From: Nostoc sp. MG11
GTDB lineage: Bacteria > Cyanobacteriota > Cyanobacteriia > Cyanobacteriales > Nostocaceae
Direction of reading: 5' to 3'
Assembly (NCBI RefSeq): GCF_014904695.1
Contig: NZ_JACXXN010000039.1
Span: forward strand, 1 to 45,898
Length of the DNA: 45,898 nucleotides
The notes beneath the pieces are model-generated. The model ran no database searches and was not told the DNA's origin. It saw only the letters and a program-made list of their open reading frames with translations. Positions 25,856 to 34,032 of this stretch are shown piece by piece (positions within the stretch are counted from its first letter, which is position 1; each line of letters opens with the position of its first letter). The translations under genes were made by a program, and so were the position numbers.

Positions 25856-26320
25856 CTATTGATCAGTATTTACAAAATTCTTTTGAGTTTCATCGATTAA
25901 CCGTTGCATCCTGTCAGCGCTTCCTAAATCTCCGTTAGCATGATACAAATCTTCAGCTGTTTGAAAATCTGCAATCGCAGCCAGTGGATTATTTGTTGCA
26001 ATGTGCATAGTCCCCCGCTCATAATAAACATCTGGAATTTGGGGATCTGCTTCAATTATTTTGTTTATAACTTGGAGCGCCTCTTGATACTGACCATTTT
26101 CCATATACTCCAGCTGCTTCTTGGTGAGATTCTGGATTGCCTCTGTGTTTGAATTCTGTTTAACGTCTGTTTTGTGATGACTTGCTAGTTGACTGGTAAA
26201 ATATGTTGACTTGTCCTGATCTGCTGTATTTTGTGGAATTATCAGGTTGACTCCAAAAAGTATTAAGATTGTTCCGATAAACAGAACTATACCTGTAAAT
26301 AAATTCTTTGATATTTGCAT
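25856..26320 (-). CDS. Membrane-anchored TPR protein, 154 aa
   Basis: I chose the ATG at 26320; a TTG five codons upstream is less likely. Residues about 5-26 are one membrane segment (LFTGIVLFIGTILILFGVNL), then a polar linker, then two to three TPR units (QYQEALQVINKIIEADPQ, DVYYERGTMHIATNNPLAA). Such proteins are scaffolds. It is co-oriented with the NucA/NucB-like gene 186 bases upstream. Confidence 0.7.
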   Translation of the reverse strand: MQISKNLFTGIVLFIGTILILFGVNLIIPQNTADQDKSTYFTSQLASHHKTDVKQNSNTEAIQNLTKKQLEYMENGQYQEALQVINKIIEADPQIPDVYYERGTMHIATNNPLAAIADFQTAEDLYHANGDLGSADRMQRLIDETQKNFVNTDQ

Positions 26321-26505
26321 TGATTCAACCCTCAAGACTATGTTTGGGTTACTTTGAGTATAGTTTTGATAACTAATACTAAGTCACTCCCAATACGGTT
26401 CAGTTAAGAAAAAACCAATATATATGATGAGGTACTTAAACTCAAGTAATGAAACTGACAGATGGTAGCTATAGCTAAATAACTAAGTAACTGTTGATTA
26501 GCAAA

Positions 26506-26964
26506 CTAGCCACTGATCCTGACTCTAAACCGACTTCCATTCCTAATAGAGTTATTTCTGTAGAAGGAGCTTATTATACCCCCTTGAATGTTTTGCTCTG
26601 TTGGAGGAACTGCACGAATAGAAGAACCTGCACCTCCTTCACGAGAACTAGCAAACGGGTACTCATCACAACTAGTATTGTTTGGTGGTTGTGATATGAA
26701 GTTTCTACAGGCTTCTCTTCTGTTTTGGTCTATCTCTGCCGAAATTGTAGTGCGTGTCAGGATACTAGGATAACCTCTAGCTTGAGCAGTAGCTATGTGG
26801 CTTGCAATGTTGGGTATTCGTGACCTGGAAAAAGTTATAGTTGGTAAGCTTTGAGCTTTTAAACCTGCTTGAGGTAAGCCAAATAAAGAAGGAGAGAGCA
26901 AAGATACTACAAAGCTAGCAACAAGCGTAAAAAGAAATACGGCAACAGAAAGCTTTCGTTTCAT
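26506..26964 (-). CDS. Secreted NucA/NucB-type deoxyribonuclease, 152 aa
   Basis: I chose the ATG at 26964, which opens directly on a signal peptide (KRKLSVAVFLFTLVASFVV). The mature part holds CRNFISQPPNNTSCDEYPFA and SSREGGAGSSIRAVPPTEQN, matching the NucA/NucB extracellular DNase family, whose catalytic region centres on the DEYPFA motif and a downstream Asn/Gln segment. Two cysteines may form a disulfide. Related domains also serve as toxin tips. The role could be DNA scavenging or killing; the nearby SUKH gene supports but does not prove the latter. Confidence 0.75.
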   Translation of the reverse strand: MKRKLSVAVFLFTLVASFVVSLLSPSLFGLPQAGLKAQSLPTITFSRSRIPNIASHIATAQARGYPSILTRTTISAEIDQNRREACRNFISQPPNNTSCDEYPFASSREGGAGSSIRAVPPTEQNIQGGIISSFYRNNSIRNGSRFRVRISG

Positions 26965-27296
26965 ACTTAAACACTTCTTGTCTTTTTTCAGCCTGTTGAA
27001 TTTTTCAGACAAACTAAGTCTCCCATATTCAGTTCAAGATAAAAGAAAAAATGGTATCAAATAAACTTATATAAAAGTTATTTAGGGTTTGCAACAAGAA
27101 CTGGAGATTTATCTTAAAATTCATTATTTTTGAGATATTTGAGCTAAAAACGTTCATTCGTAGGAATAAAAAGCGTTACATAAATATGGTAAATACTAAT
27201 ATATTAAATGTAATTTAGATTACAAATCGTTCTCTCTTTACCAGAACAGCAACCTCAAAAATTGTGTAACATCAGCGCTGTTGTCTTGAGATGCGG

Positions 27297-27695
27297 TTAT
27301 GCAAACAAGGGCGTTGTATCGCTGTAGAGCCTGATTGAAGTTACCAAGCCTGTTTGGTTACGGTCTGTGATGGCTACAGCTTTTACTGTTACAAGCTTTC
27401 CATCATTGCATTTGTAATGATTAAGAGCTTCCAATACAAAAGACGAATCAGTGCCGTAAATATTCAGCAAGTCATGGGTCAAACTATCAAAGCTAGTCCA
27501 GTACTCAGAAAGACCCCTTAGAATCGCAGCCTTACTGACAACAGGAGGATGATTGTTGGTTTGCATGAGACAATCATCTGCCAAAAATGTACCGTACCCT
27601 TCGATGTTTTTGCTATCAATAGATTGCAAATAGGCAAGATACCATTCATAAATTTGGGGCGAAAGCTGATTGATTCTAAGCTTGTCGGTTCTCAA
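27297..27695 (-). CDS. SnoaL/NTF2-like protein, 132 aa
   Basis: It starts at TTG (27695), which is supported by AAGGAG nine bases upstream. The sequence (WYLAYLQSIDSKNIEGYGTFLADDCLMQ, then ILRGLSEYWTSFDS, then VKAVAITDRNQTGLVTSIRLY, shown here in short pieces of one protein) has the helix-helix-beta pattern of the NTF2-like fold used by polyketide cyclases, small-molecule binders and some immunity proteins. The substrate is unknown. Confidence 0.65.
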   Translation of the reverse strand: MRTDKLRINQLSPQIYEWYLAYLQSIDSKNIEGYGTFLADDCLMQTNNHPPVVSKAAILRGLSEYWTSFDSLTHDLLNIYGTDSSFVLEALNHYKCNDGKLVTVKAVAITDRNQTGLVTSIRLYSDTTPLFA

Positions 27696-28373
27696 GTGGT
27701 ATTTCTCCTTGCCATATAACGACTTGATTAGATTATCTCGCGCAAACTACAAGCTTCACAATTAATTCTGAAAACGCCATTACTTAACTATTTTCAGAGA
27801 AATATTGCATTAGAGTCCGTAAAACCGCTAACCTCATGTAGTAATGATAAAACCTTACATCTGCGTAGATCTCTGTAATAGAAAGTAACCGACCAAGCTC
27901 ATCTGCTAGATGTGTAGAGCTTAATTTGGCTGACTTCAAAATTGTCCGATTCATGAAAGCCCTAGAAGTTATAACACTTTAGGATATCCGCAATTCTATG
28001 TTCAACTTGTCTGGCAAACCGCAATTAGTATTTGACAATAACCCAACTCTGACTTCTGTTAGTAAAGATTGTGACTTGAAGAAGATTTTGGACAGGTTGT
28101 CCAAGTTTACCTTCCAAAAACGTCCAAAAAATAACATAAAGGAAAGCTAAACTGCTCAAACTATCTCCCTGTATGCAAGATAAAGGTTTTGCTAATAGCG
28201 ATGCTTATGGCGGCAAGCGATCGCAACGCTAGTAAGTTATCCCAGTTAAAGGAGAAAGTTGGCTAGGAGTAGTATTTATATGGATTTGCGTCCATGTTCT
28301 TCTCCCATTTTTGTTATTATGTCCATTTTATTTATCCAAAAAAAGCGATCGCTTGATTAATGCCTTAACAAAG
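27696..28373. other. Gene-free stretch with repeats and a weak small frame
   Basis: No convincing gene. A 50-codon plus frame (27998-28150) opens with ATG but has only a distant AGGAT. Several TGTCC/GGACA motifs occur (see 28063-28452), and two HIP1 sites lie near 28207 and 28346. The position, downstream of a plasmid-type gene, suits a partition or regulatory site. Confidence 0.45.
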
Positions 28374-28452
28374 TTACAAGTATTTCAGCTTATAACTTGT
28401 CCAATTTCTCTTTCCAAAACTGTCCCAAATCTTCTTCAAGTCACAAAGATTA
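28063..28452. repeat. Diverged inverted repeat pair rich in GGACA/TGTCC motifs
   Basis: The plus strand at 28066-28095 (AAGATTGTGACTTGAAGAAG, then ATTTTGGACAG) is matched on the minus strand at 28422-28452 with few differences. The first copy also contains a perfect TTGGACA-GGT-TGTCCAA. The minus copy encodes a 28-codon frame (28374-28460, including CDLKKIWDSFG) and the plus copy a similar peptide stretch (CDLKKILDRL), so this may be a duplicated tiny gene rather than a binding site. Confidence 0.55.
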
Positions 28453-28462
28453 AGTAACATTT

Positions 28463-29452
28463 CTAACAATTATCACTGCTTGACGTTTCATTTATCAGTT
28501 CACATTCTTGTTCAATAAAGCTCAACAGTTTTTCTTCAAACTGGGTCAAATATGGGCGCTTCAACTCCCCTAAGTACTTCAACATAGTATGGGCAGGCTC
28601 TTCCAAATTCTCGTTCTCCCGTAGCCTAGTAATGCGATCGCACAATGACTGCATCTGTTCACATTCGATAGGCAAGTAGTTGAAAGACTTCAGATACTGC
28701 AATCCAACGGTATACTCCCCATCCCAGGTTTTCACTGTACAACTGAATTCGCCCACATGGCTGATTATGCCCCAACAACCACCTTTGCCCCTCAGTTCCG
28801 GGTTGTCTTTTGCAAGGATTTGGCAAACTTCGCTTAGCTGAGAAGTGTTCGGTACTTGCGTCCTTTCCATGATGCGCTGCACAACATCTTTGACAACACG
28901 ACCTGATGGTACTTTACCACCTGCTTGCTGTACTGCTTGCTGCCATGCATCTCTTTGCACTTCAGGCTCTAGCGGAATCAAGGGTCGTAGCTGATATTCG
29001 TTAATGGGTAAAATTTGTCCCTCACTAGATTCTGGAGTAAATGTGTCCGCACCCAGATCATTTTGTGTCCTAATAGGACACATTTTCATGAGATTATCTA
29101 CGACCACCGTACTTTCCATTAACCTGTACGGATAACGACGCTCAAAACCGAAACGCTCTCGGCAATAGTCCTCAAAGGTTTTGTGCGTATTTCGATACAA
29201 CTTCCTGTCTCGCAACTCTACCAATGCCTTACCCGCAAGGTAAAACGCTTTTTCTACTTGTCGCTCCAGATGTAGGCGATCGCTTTGCTCTGCTTCGGTC
29301 AATTCTCCTATTTCAACAGCAGCAACCGTAATCGTTGCTGAACCAGGATCTACTTGCTGAGAGATATCCTCGTTTGCAGAGCTAGCGGTTGCTTCTGAAT
29401 CGTTGGATGGGGCAGAGGTGGCTTTTTTACGTCTAGAAGGTGGTTTAGCCAT
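28463..29452 (-). CDS. Conserved plasmid protein, paralog of the gene at 5630-6484, 329 aa
   Basis: It has the same plan as the paralog: a low-complexity N-terminus (KPPSRRKKATSAPSNDSEA), then RNTHKTFEDYCRERFGFERR, a variable centre, and the conserved RVVKDVVQRIMERTQVPNT, NPELRGKGGCWGI and LKRPYLTQFEEKL. It probably binds DNA in plasmid maintenance; the family has no name I can give. AGGTGGG lies seven bases before the ATG. The upstream neighbour is an XRE regulator on the same strand. Two copies of this gene in one window suggest two related replicon modules. Confidence 0.7.
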   Translation of the reverse strand: MAKPPSRRKKATSAPSNDSEATASSANEDISQQVDPGSATITVAAVEIGELTEAEQSDRLHLERQVEKAFYLAGKALVELRDRKLYRNTHKTFEDYCRERFGFERRYPYRLMESTVVVDNLMKMCPIRTQNDLGADTFTPESSEGQILPINEYQLRPLIPLEPEVQRDAWQQAVQQAGGKVPSGRVVKDVVQRIMERTQVPNTSQLSEVCQILAKDNPELRGKGGCWGIISHVGEFSCTVKTWDGEYTVGLQYLKSFNYLPIECEQMQSLCDRITRLRENENLEEPAHTMLKYLGELKRPYLTQFEEKLLSFIEQECELINETSSSDNC

Positions 29453-29482
29453 TATCCCACCTCTTGAACAGCACTTGAAGAG

Positions 29483-29614
29483 TCAACTTTTAGGGTCTTG
29501 TCTCCAGATGGCTCTACTCGTAGCAGCTTCCAAGCATACTTTTTCTCCATATTGCGGCACTCCTCTTTCCTTTGTTGCAGCGTGCCGTAACTCTGGTTTC
29601 TCTTCCCTAGTCAT
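29483..29614 (-). CDS. Possible small protein, 43 aa
   Basis: An ATG at 29614 opens a charged 43-codon frame (MTREEKPELRHAATKERG at its start) between the XRE gene and the paralog gene. There is no good ribosome site and no known family. It is listed because the gap is otherwise empty and the frame has coding-like composition. Confidence 0.25.
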   Translation of the reverse strand: MTREEKPELRHAATKERGVPQYGEKVCLEAATSRAIWRQDPKS

Positions 29615-29681
29615 ACCTGTTCCACTGTAAGGAGAGTAAGGATAATGCTGTTGGTTTTAACTTTTCCAAGAGCAAAAGCAC

Positions 29682-29957
29682 TCATGCAGCCTCGACCTCT
29701 GAGTTGGAACGCTTTCTTGTTTTACGTTGAGGTATGTCTTCTGGATTTCTCATTTCAAAAAGATCACCTACTTCTCTAGCAAAGTAATTGCATAAAACTT
29801 CAACTGTACCGACATCAACGCGGCTGAAGTTATTTGTGAACAAGCGGTTAATCGTTGTGATATCTAACCCAGTTTCTTTTGCCAACTGTCTTTGTGACAG
29901 CTGTGGATCTTTTTCTGCCATAAGCACGGCTAGCCTACAAAACATTTTTTTGCTCAT
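29682..29957 (-). CDS. XRE-family helix-turn-helix regulator, 91 aa
   Basis: Residues about 18-70 are a Cro/C1-type HTH (LSQRQLAKETGLDITTINRL), followed by a CNYFAREVGDLFEM segment typical of small repressors and a basic tail. It diverges from the plus-strand gene set beginning at 30183. The 225-base gap is full of TACATA/TATGTA inverted repeats, so autorepression and control of the rightward set is the likely arrangement, as in phage or plasmid immunity regions. Confidence 0.85.
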   Translation of the reverse strand: MSKKMFCRLAVLMAEKDPQLSQRQLAKETGLDITTINRLFTNNFSRVDVGTVEVLCNYFAREVGDLFEMRNPEDIPQRKTRKRSNSEVEAA

Positions 29958-30004
29958 GCCTCCATCGTACCTGTAGGCTACATTAACACAAAATTATGCA
30001 CTAC

Positions 30005-30079
30005 TACATACAAAATATGTATATGTACACATAAAATTTGCATTAACACTTGACAAATGTATGTACTACCGCATACAGT
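30005..30079 (+). promoter_or_regulatory. Rightward promoter with overlapping operator-like repeats
   Basis: TTGACA at 30050-30055 and TACAGT at 30074-30079 are 18 bases apart, a fair sigma-70-type promoter for the gene at 30183. TACATA-N5-TATGTA (30005-30021) and TGTATG-N8-CATACA (30058-30077) are perfect inverted repeats; the second lies between the -35 and -10. They are good operator candidates for the XRE protein. Confidence 0.55.
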
Positions 30080-30182
30080 TATATACATTAGAGCAAATAA
30101 AATTTGCCAAAAACAAAAGGCGACCGCCTCAGTCTTGCAAACGCAGCGATCGCCCTTTGACCCTTTTACAGGAGCCTTCATT

Positions 30183-30989
30183 ATGACCCATCCAATCTAC
30201 ACACAGCAAGCGCTTTCCTGCTATAACCTCCCCCGCCTCAAAAGAATCGCGGCTTCACTCGGCGTAACACCCACTGGGGACAAGAGAGCCGCTGCCACCT
30301 GGATAAACGCAATCATTACCCACCAATCCACCCAGATTCAGAAGCTTGACGAACAAGCCACAGCCCAACCAGAACTGAACCACTTCATCGTCAAGCAAGC
30401 CCAATCCATCGCTCCAGAGCAACTGACAACAGCAGAAATCAGCTTCTACGATCACGAGATTTACTGCGACAACAAATTGATAGCCAGCATCACCCATGAT
30501 CACAATGACTTTGTGACGCAACGCTGGGTGGTGATGGTGAACAGTGAGGAAGTATTTCGTGCCAATACCTACATGAAATGCCATCGCTTCATCTGCATTC
30601 ACTACAAAGACGGGTCATTGCCAGTGCAGCAGCAAGACGCTACAGACACACCTTGCACCACTGGTAACGAAATCATGGCTCAGATTTTCGCCGAATGCGA
30701 GAGGTACGGCTTCGACATCTTCGACGATGGCATTTACCGCAATGACGTGAAACTGGGCGAAGTAGGATGCACTGAGGTTAATTGGTGGTTTGTACGGGTA
30801 GGGGAGAATCAAGAGCGCATACCCTGTGATTCAGCGTTAGATGCGGTGTGGTGGCTGTCAATGGTGGACGTTGTACCCACTGCTGGTACAAAACCCGCCT
30901 TTGAAGAATTGATACCTAAACCACTAGAGCAGCTAACTCCCAACGAACTGCAACAACTTTTTGAGAACGCAGATTTAATTGCAGCCTAA
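30183..30989 (+). CDS. Hypothetical plasmid protein, 268 aa
   Basis: I chose the ATG at 30183, which has AGGAG nine bases upstream; the open frame extends 42 codons further up but through the promoter region. The N-terminal 45 residues (NLPRLKRIAASLGVTPTGDKRAAAT) look like a SAP-like or helix-extended DNA-binding segment. The rest is a compact alpha/beta protein with repeated short units (FYDHEIYCDNKLIASI and FDDGIYRNDVKLGEV), suggesting an internal duplication. The family is unknown. It is the first gene of the rightward set and probably the most expressed. Confidence 0.65.
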   Translation: MTHPIYTQQALSCYNLPRLKRIAASLGVTPTGDKRAAATWINAIITHQSTQIQKLDEQATAQPELNHFIVKQAQSIAPEQLTTAEISFYDHEIYCDNKLIASITHDHNDFVTQRWVVMVNSEEVFRANTYMKCHRFICIHYKDGSLPVQQQDATDTPCTTGNEIMAQIFAECERYGFDIFDDGIYRNDVKLGEVGCTEVNWWFVRVGENQERIPCDSALDAVWWLSMVDVVPTAGTKPAFEELIPKPLEQLTPNELQQLFENADLIAA

Positions 30990-30998
30990 GCAAAGTGT

Positions 30999-31026
30999 GA
31001 GCAGTAATTTTACCTGCTGCTCATTT
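30999..31026 (+). terminator. Probable terminator after the 30183 gene
   Basis: GAGCAG and CTGCTC can pair around an AT-rich loop, followed by ATTTTTG. The stem is short, so partial attenuation before the downstream genes is as likely as full termination. Confidence 0.45.
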
Positions 31027-31100
31027 TTGATTGCTATTGGGAAAAAGCCTTCAAACTGCTCCCAATCATTCACCAATCACTTCATTAATTAATCACAACT

Positions 31101-31427
31101 ATGCAACCAGTAATCTTAATTCCCAAACACTGGGAATATCCTCGCTTTGCTTTGGAAGAGCGTACAAAACAAGGAATCATAATCGGCTTTGAATACTACG
31201 CCAAAGACAGTTTTCTGGCTGAAAGATTTGGTAATGGCTGGCGTTATTCTGTAACTCCTCATAAGAATTCCGAGGAATTGTTGCACTATCACCAAGAGCA
31301 GATTCAGCCACTATCACCAGAAGAATTACAAGCGCAAATTACTGCTGAAATTGATGCCCATCAGCAGCAAATAGATATTCTTAGGCAACAGTTAACAGAT
31401 GTAGCTGGAGGTTACACCAATGGCTAA
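31101..31427 (+). CDS. Hypothetical protein, 108 aa
   Basis: Unknown family. The N-terminal 70 residues are beta-rich (PVILIPKHWEYPRFALEER, FEYYAKDSFLAERFGNGWRY) and the C-terminal 40 are a charged helix (AQITAEIDAHQQQIDILRQQ). It starts at ATG with no clear ribosome site. Its end overlaps the next start by eight bases, so the next gene is co-translated. Confidence 0.55.
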   Translation: MQPVILIPKHWEYPRFALEERTKQGIIIGFEYYAKDSFLAERFGNGWRYSVTPHKNSEELLHYHQEQIQPLSPEELQAQITAEIDAHQQQIDILRQQLTDVAGGYTNG

Positions 31428-31617
31428 AACTGTTGATAACTATGTTGAGCGTGCCTCTGCTAAACTGTTGCGTTCTCTGCATCGAAGTGGTGGTAAAGCA
31501 CCTCTACATCGTATTGGGTTTACTAATTCAATTATTCAATATCTCTTGGATAAACAACTAGTGCAGGTGCAGAATACTGGACGCGGATTTCTATTAAAGA
31601 TTGCTGAAGATTGTTGA
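31420..31617 (+). CDS. Small winged-helix-like protein, 65 aa
   Basis: It begins inside the end of the previous gene; GGAG lies 15 bases upstream of the ATG. The sequence SAKLLRSLHRSGGKAPLHRI, then IIQYLLDKQLVQVQNTGRGF reads like helix-helix-helix-wing, as in small winged-helix DNA-binding proteins. This is an inference from pattern; no family is recognised. Confidence 0.5.
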   Translation: MAKTVDNYVERASAKLLRSLHRSGGKAPLHRIGFTNSIIQYLLDKQLVQVQNTGRGFLLKIAEDC

Positions 31618-31646
31618 ATCAAACACAAGATTTAGGAGTAATGAAA

Positions 31647-31853
31647 ATGCCCCATCCCAATCTACACACCTTAGTTGAAGCCGCAAAATTTATTCTTCAA
31701 GAAATTGTTAGACATCCTGAATTTCAAGCACTTGATTATCACCCAGATTTAACAATTGGTGATGCTCAAACGGCACTTGATTATTTGCAAGGAGAACTAA
31801 ATACTAGAAAGTTTTCTATGAGAGCACAAAGGTCTCCTGAAAAATCAAAATAA
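31647..31853 (+). CDS. Hypothetical protein, 68 aa
   Basis: I chose the ATG at 31647, because GGAG at 31635-31638 is eight bases upstream; an ATG two codons earlier would be too close. Helical, with a basic C-terminus (SMRAQRSPEKSK). Unknown family. It belongs to the rightward set, 29 bases after the previous stop. Confidence 0.5.
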   Translation: MPHPNLHTLVEAAKFILQEIVRHPEFQALDYHPDLTIGDAQTALDYLQGELNTRKFSMRAQRSPEKSK

Positions 31854-31970
31854 TCGCCTGAGTAAGTGCTAGTTATTCAGGCGAACGCACCATGATGCGT
31901 GCAATTGCATGATCAATCATCTTACAGCACATACTAATACCAATGTAGTAATCCAGAACACAAACTAATC

Positions 31971-32729
31971 ATGGAAACTATCACAATCAACAACAGCGTC
32001 TTTCTCATCCCTCCCTCTCAACCAAAACTACAAGCCAATTGCGCCAAAGAATATGGGCAGTTCTTACTTGATTGTCCTCCAAAGCTAACAATCTTAGAAG
32101 CTCAAGCAGGGGGATATCTTAAAGGCAATAAAGCTGATTTCGCCATCGCCATTTCTAGACCAGACCGCGTTTTTACTATCAACGAAAACTTCGTTAACGA
32201 ACCCTTCACTGAATTATGGGTGATTCCGGTAAGCGGAGGACTAAAAGAACAATTCAAAGGTCCTGCTTCCATGCTGTTCTGCTTCTTAATGCATCGCCGC
32301 AGCAAGGACAGGTTCGCCAGTCTCTACAATCACTTTGCTCATCGTGCATTTCAGGAATGGTGTGAAGAAGGGATGCCTGGTGATCCTAAAGAGTTTTGTT
32401 ATGGTGCGATCGCTAGTGTATTACGAAATTACATCTTCTGCGTCGAGTTTCAAAAGGTAGACGGTGCAAAGGGGTCTTATTGGTTCATTCAGTGGTCTTA
32501 TCGTCTTTCCCAATCTGACTTTGAGAACGATGCATTAGAAGCCGCCCAGATGATTCGTAGTGGTGCTGAAGAAGGCGCAACACTTCATTGGGTGACGAAT
32601 GAGACGTATGAACGTTGGGCTAGTAATGCAGAGACAGCACCCGCATTGCCTCCAGTTTCAGAAGTGGAGGCGAGGGCATCATTGCAAGCTCACAATCAGC
32701 AAGTGTTGCCACAGAGTAAGAAACGGTAA
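31971..32729 (+). CDS. Hypothetical plasmid protein, 252 aa
   Basis: Unknown family. The ATG has no strong ribosome site. The middle third contains FAIAISRPDRVFTI, TELWVIPVSGGLKEQF and a conserved-looking EWCEEGMPGDPKEFCYGAI; the C-terminus is polar. The mix of beta strands and aromatic residues (YWFIQWSYRL) could suit a single-strand DNA-binding or recombination accessory role, but nothing in the sequence proves this. It shares orientation and spacing with the rest of the rightward set. Confidence 0.6.
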   Translation: METITINNSVFLIPPSQPKLQANCAKEYGQFLLDCPPKLTILEAQAGGYLKGNKADFAIAISRPDRVFTINENFVNEPFTELWVIPVSGGLKEQFKGPASMLFCFLMHRRSKDRFASLYNHFAHRAFQEWCEEGMPGDPKEFCYGAIASVLRNYIFCVEFQKVDGAKGSYWFIQWSYRLSQSDFENDALEAAQMIRSGAEEGATLHWVTNETYERWASNAETAPALPPVSEVEARASLQAHNQQVLPQSKKR

Positions 32730-32797
32730 TTAACAACAAGCATTGGCGGCTCACTTTGGAGTCGCCACTACATAAAGCTTATAGCACATATCAGGCA

Positions 32798-33067
32798 ATG
32801 AAAATCAGTACTATGTCGATAAGTTATTCCAGAAAATTCAATTTAGGGCAGTTTGAATCAATTGATATAGGTTGTTCTCTTTGGGCGCAAGTCGAAGATG
32901 AAGAGAACGCAGACGGCGTAGTTCAATTCCTCTATCACCAAGCTAAGGCATCAGTAAAAGAAGCAGCAATGCCAGTGATTAAAGCGAACGAGTTTCAGAT
33001 TAACAAAGCTAAATCGCAACGTAAGGTAACAACTGATGAGGGCGTTACAGAGTTGGACGATTTTTAA
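32798..33067 (+). CDS. Small plasmid/phage-type protein, 89 aa
   Basis: I chose the ATG at 32798 (a TTG 14 codons upstream is also open). The sequence ISYSRKFNLGQFESIDIGCS, then AQVEDEENADGVVQFLYHQA resembles small proteins common in phages and plasmids, with a beta-hairpin then a long helix; they are often near single-strand binding or recombination genes. The function is unknown. It overlaps the open frame of the next gene, whose real start is further on. Confidence 0.55.
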   Translation: MKISTMSISYSRKFNLGQFESIDIGCSLWAQVEDEENADGVVQFLYHQAKASVKEAAMPVIKANEFQINKAKSQRKVTTDEGVTELDDF

Positions 33068-33101
33068 GGCAGTAAGACACTACAAAAGGAAGTCAAAACA
33101 A

Positions 33102-33347
33102 ATGCTTGTCATCGTTACAGTCATCGAAACAGTCACAAGTGAAGCACACATTAACATTCAGAATGGGTTAAGTGAGTTTGCAATTAAGCAGCACATTACT
33201 GACTTGTATAACAGTGAATCAATACAACATTGCTTTGAGATTTCTGACGTAAAGTTTGAATCAATCAGCGCGACTCTTGTTAGACAACAAGACTTAACAG
33301 ATTCAATTTCTGCATCAAATGAGTTATCACAATTTCCACAATCATGA
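33102..33347 (+). CDS. Hypothetical protein, 81 aa
   Basis: I chose the ATG at 33102, preceded by AAGGAAG at a workable distance. Beta-rich start (LVIVTVIETVTSEAHINIQ) and acidic remainder. Unknown family. Its TGA overlaps the ATG of the HNH gene by four bases (ATGA at 33344-33347), so the HNH protein would be co-translated if intact. Confidence 0.5.
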   Translation: MLVIVTVIETVTSEAHINIQNGLSEFAIKQHITDLYNSESIQHCFEISDVKFESISATLVRQQDLTDSISASNELSQFPQS

Positions 33348-33619
33348 CTGCAATATCAAGTAATCCTGTTCGTAGATACAAACGCCTTTACACTAGCCAG
33401 AAACGTAATAAAAGACCCCATCTGATTGCGAAATATGGAATGAAATGTTTCTGGTGCAAGTGTCAACTTACTGAGTAAACGCTGACCATCGACCATTATA
33501 TACCACTCTCAAAAGGTGGGAATCATCAAATTAAAAACTTGCGATTGGCTTGTTATGAGTGCAATCAAAAACGAGGTAATTCATTACCAGAGTCAGTCAA
33601 CAAGTTTTATCACCACTGA
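33344..33619 (+). pseudogene. HNH endonuclease with one internal stop codon
   Basis: The frame reads KYGMKCFWCKCQLTE, then TAA at 33476-33478, then TLTIDHYIPLSKGGNHQIKN and LACYECNQKRGN to a stop at 33619, 91 codons in all. This is a small HNH nuclease: two zinc CxxC pairs (CFWC, CYEC), the catalytic Asp-His (IDHYIPLSKGG) and the Asn of GGNH. The TAA falls between the first zinc pair and the His motif, at a place where relatives have an ordinary residue; a CAA to TAA change is enough. The rest is undamaged, which points to a recent mutation or readthrough. Confidence 0.8.
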
Positions 33620-33637
33620 AATATCGGAGGTTTAAGC

Positions 33638-34027
33638 ATGAGAAGAAAATGGACTGATGAAGAGTTATTAACTCTCGATGAAATGGCACAAATGTACACC
33701 CTCAAGCAAATAGCTTTCCGGCTCAAAAGACGAGGGTATTATCGGACAAGATTCGCCATTAGCAAGAAACTGTACGCTTTAGGATACTCTACGCGCCCGA
33801 TTCTTGATAATTACAGTTGTCAGGAAATAGCCAAAGCTCTTTGTTACCATTCAACAACTGTTACTAAATGGGTACGCAAAGGTTGGCTAAAAGCTCAAAA
33901 GCGTTCCGCTACTTGTTACCAAGTTAAAAGCCGAGATTTAAAACAGTTTTTCAAGAATCCTCCGCAATCACTGACTAATCGGATTGCCACCATAGACCCG
34001 CAAATTATTAAATACTTGGTGGGGTAA
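33638..34027 (+). CDS. HTH DNA-binding protein, 129 aa
   Basis: CGGAGG lies nine bases before the ATG, a strong ribosome site. The N-terminal 45 residues (KWTDEELLTLDEMAQMYTLK) look like a Myb/SANT-like three-helix unit. Residues about 55-110 (SCQEIAKALCYHSTTVTKWV, then RKGWLKAQ) look like an excisionase/MerR-type HTH. Two DNA-binding units in tandem suit a regulator of a phage-like or plasmid element. Confidence 0.65.
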   Translation: MRRKWTDEELLTLDEMAQMYTLKQIAFRLKRRGYYRTRFAISKKLYALGYSTRPILDNYSCQEIAKALCYHSTTVTKWVRKGWLKAQKRSATCYQVKSRDLKQFFKNPPQSLTNRIATIDPQIIKYLVG

Positions 34028-34032
34028 TAATT

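Noticed and set aside
29403-29630. 75-codon plus frame
   Set aside because: Starts antisense inside the conserved 28463 gene; no promoter or ribosome site.
32798-33067. Assignment as a single-stranded DNA-binding protein
   Set aside because: Only a loose resemblance to phage proteins; the OB-fold motifs are not visible, so it is left as unknown.
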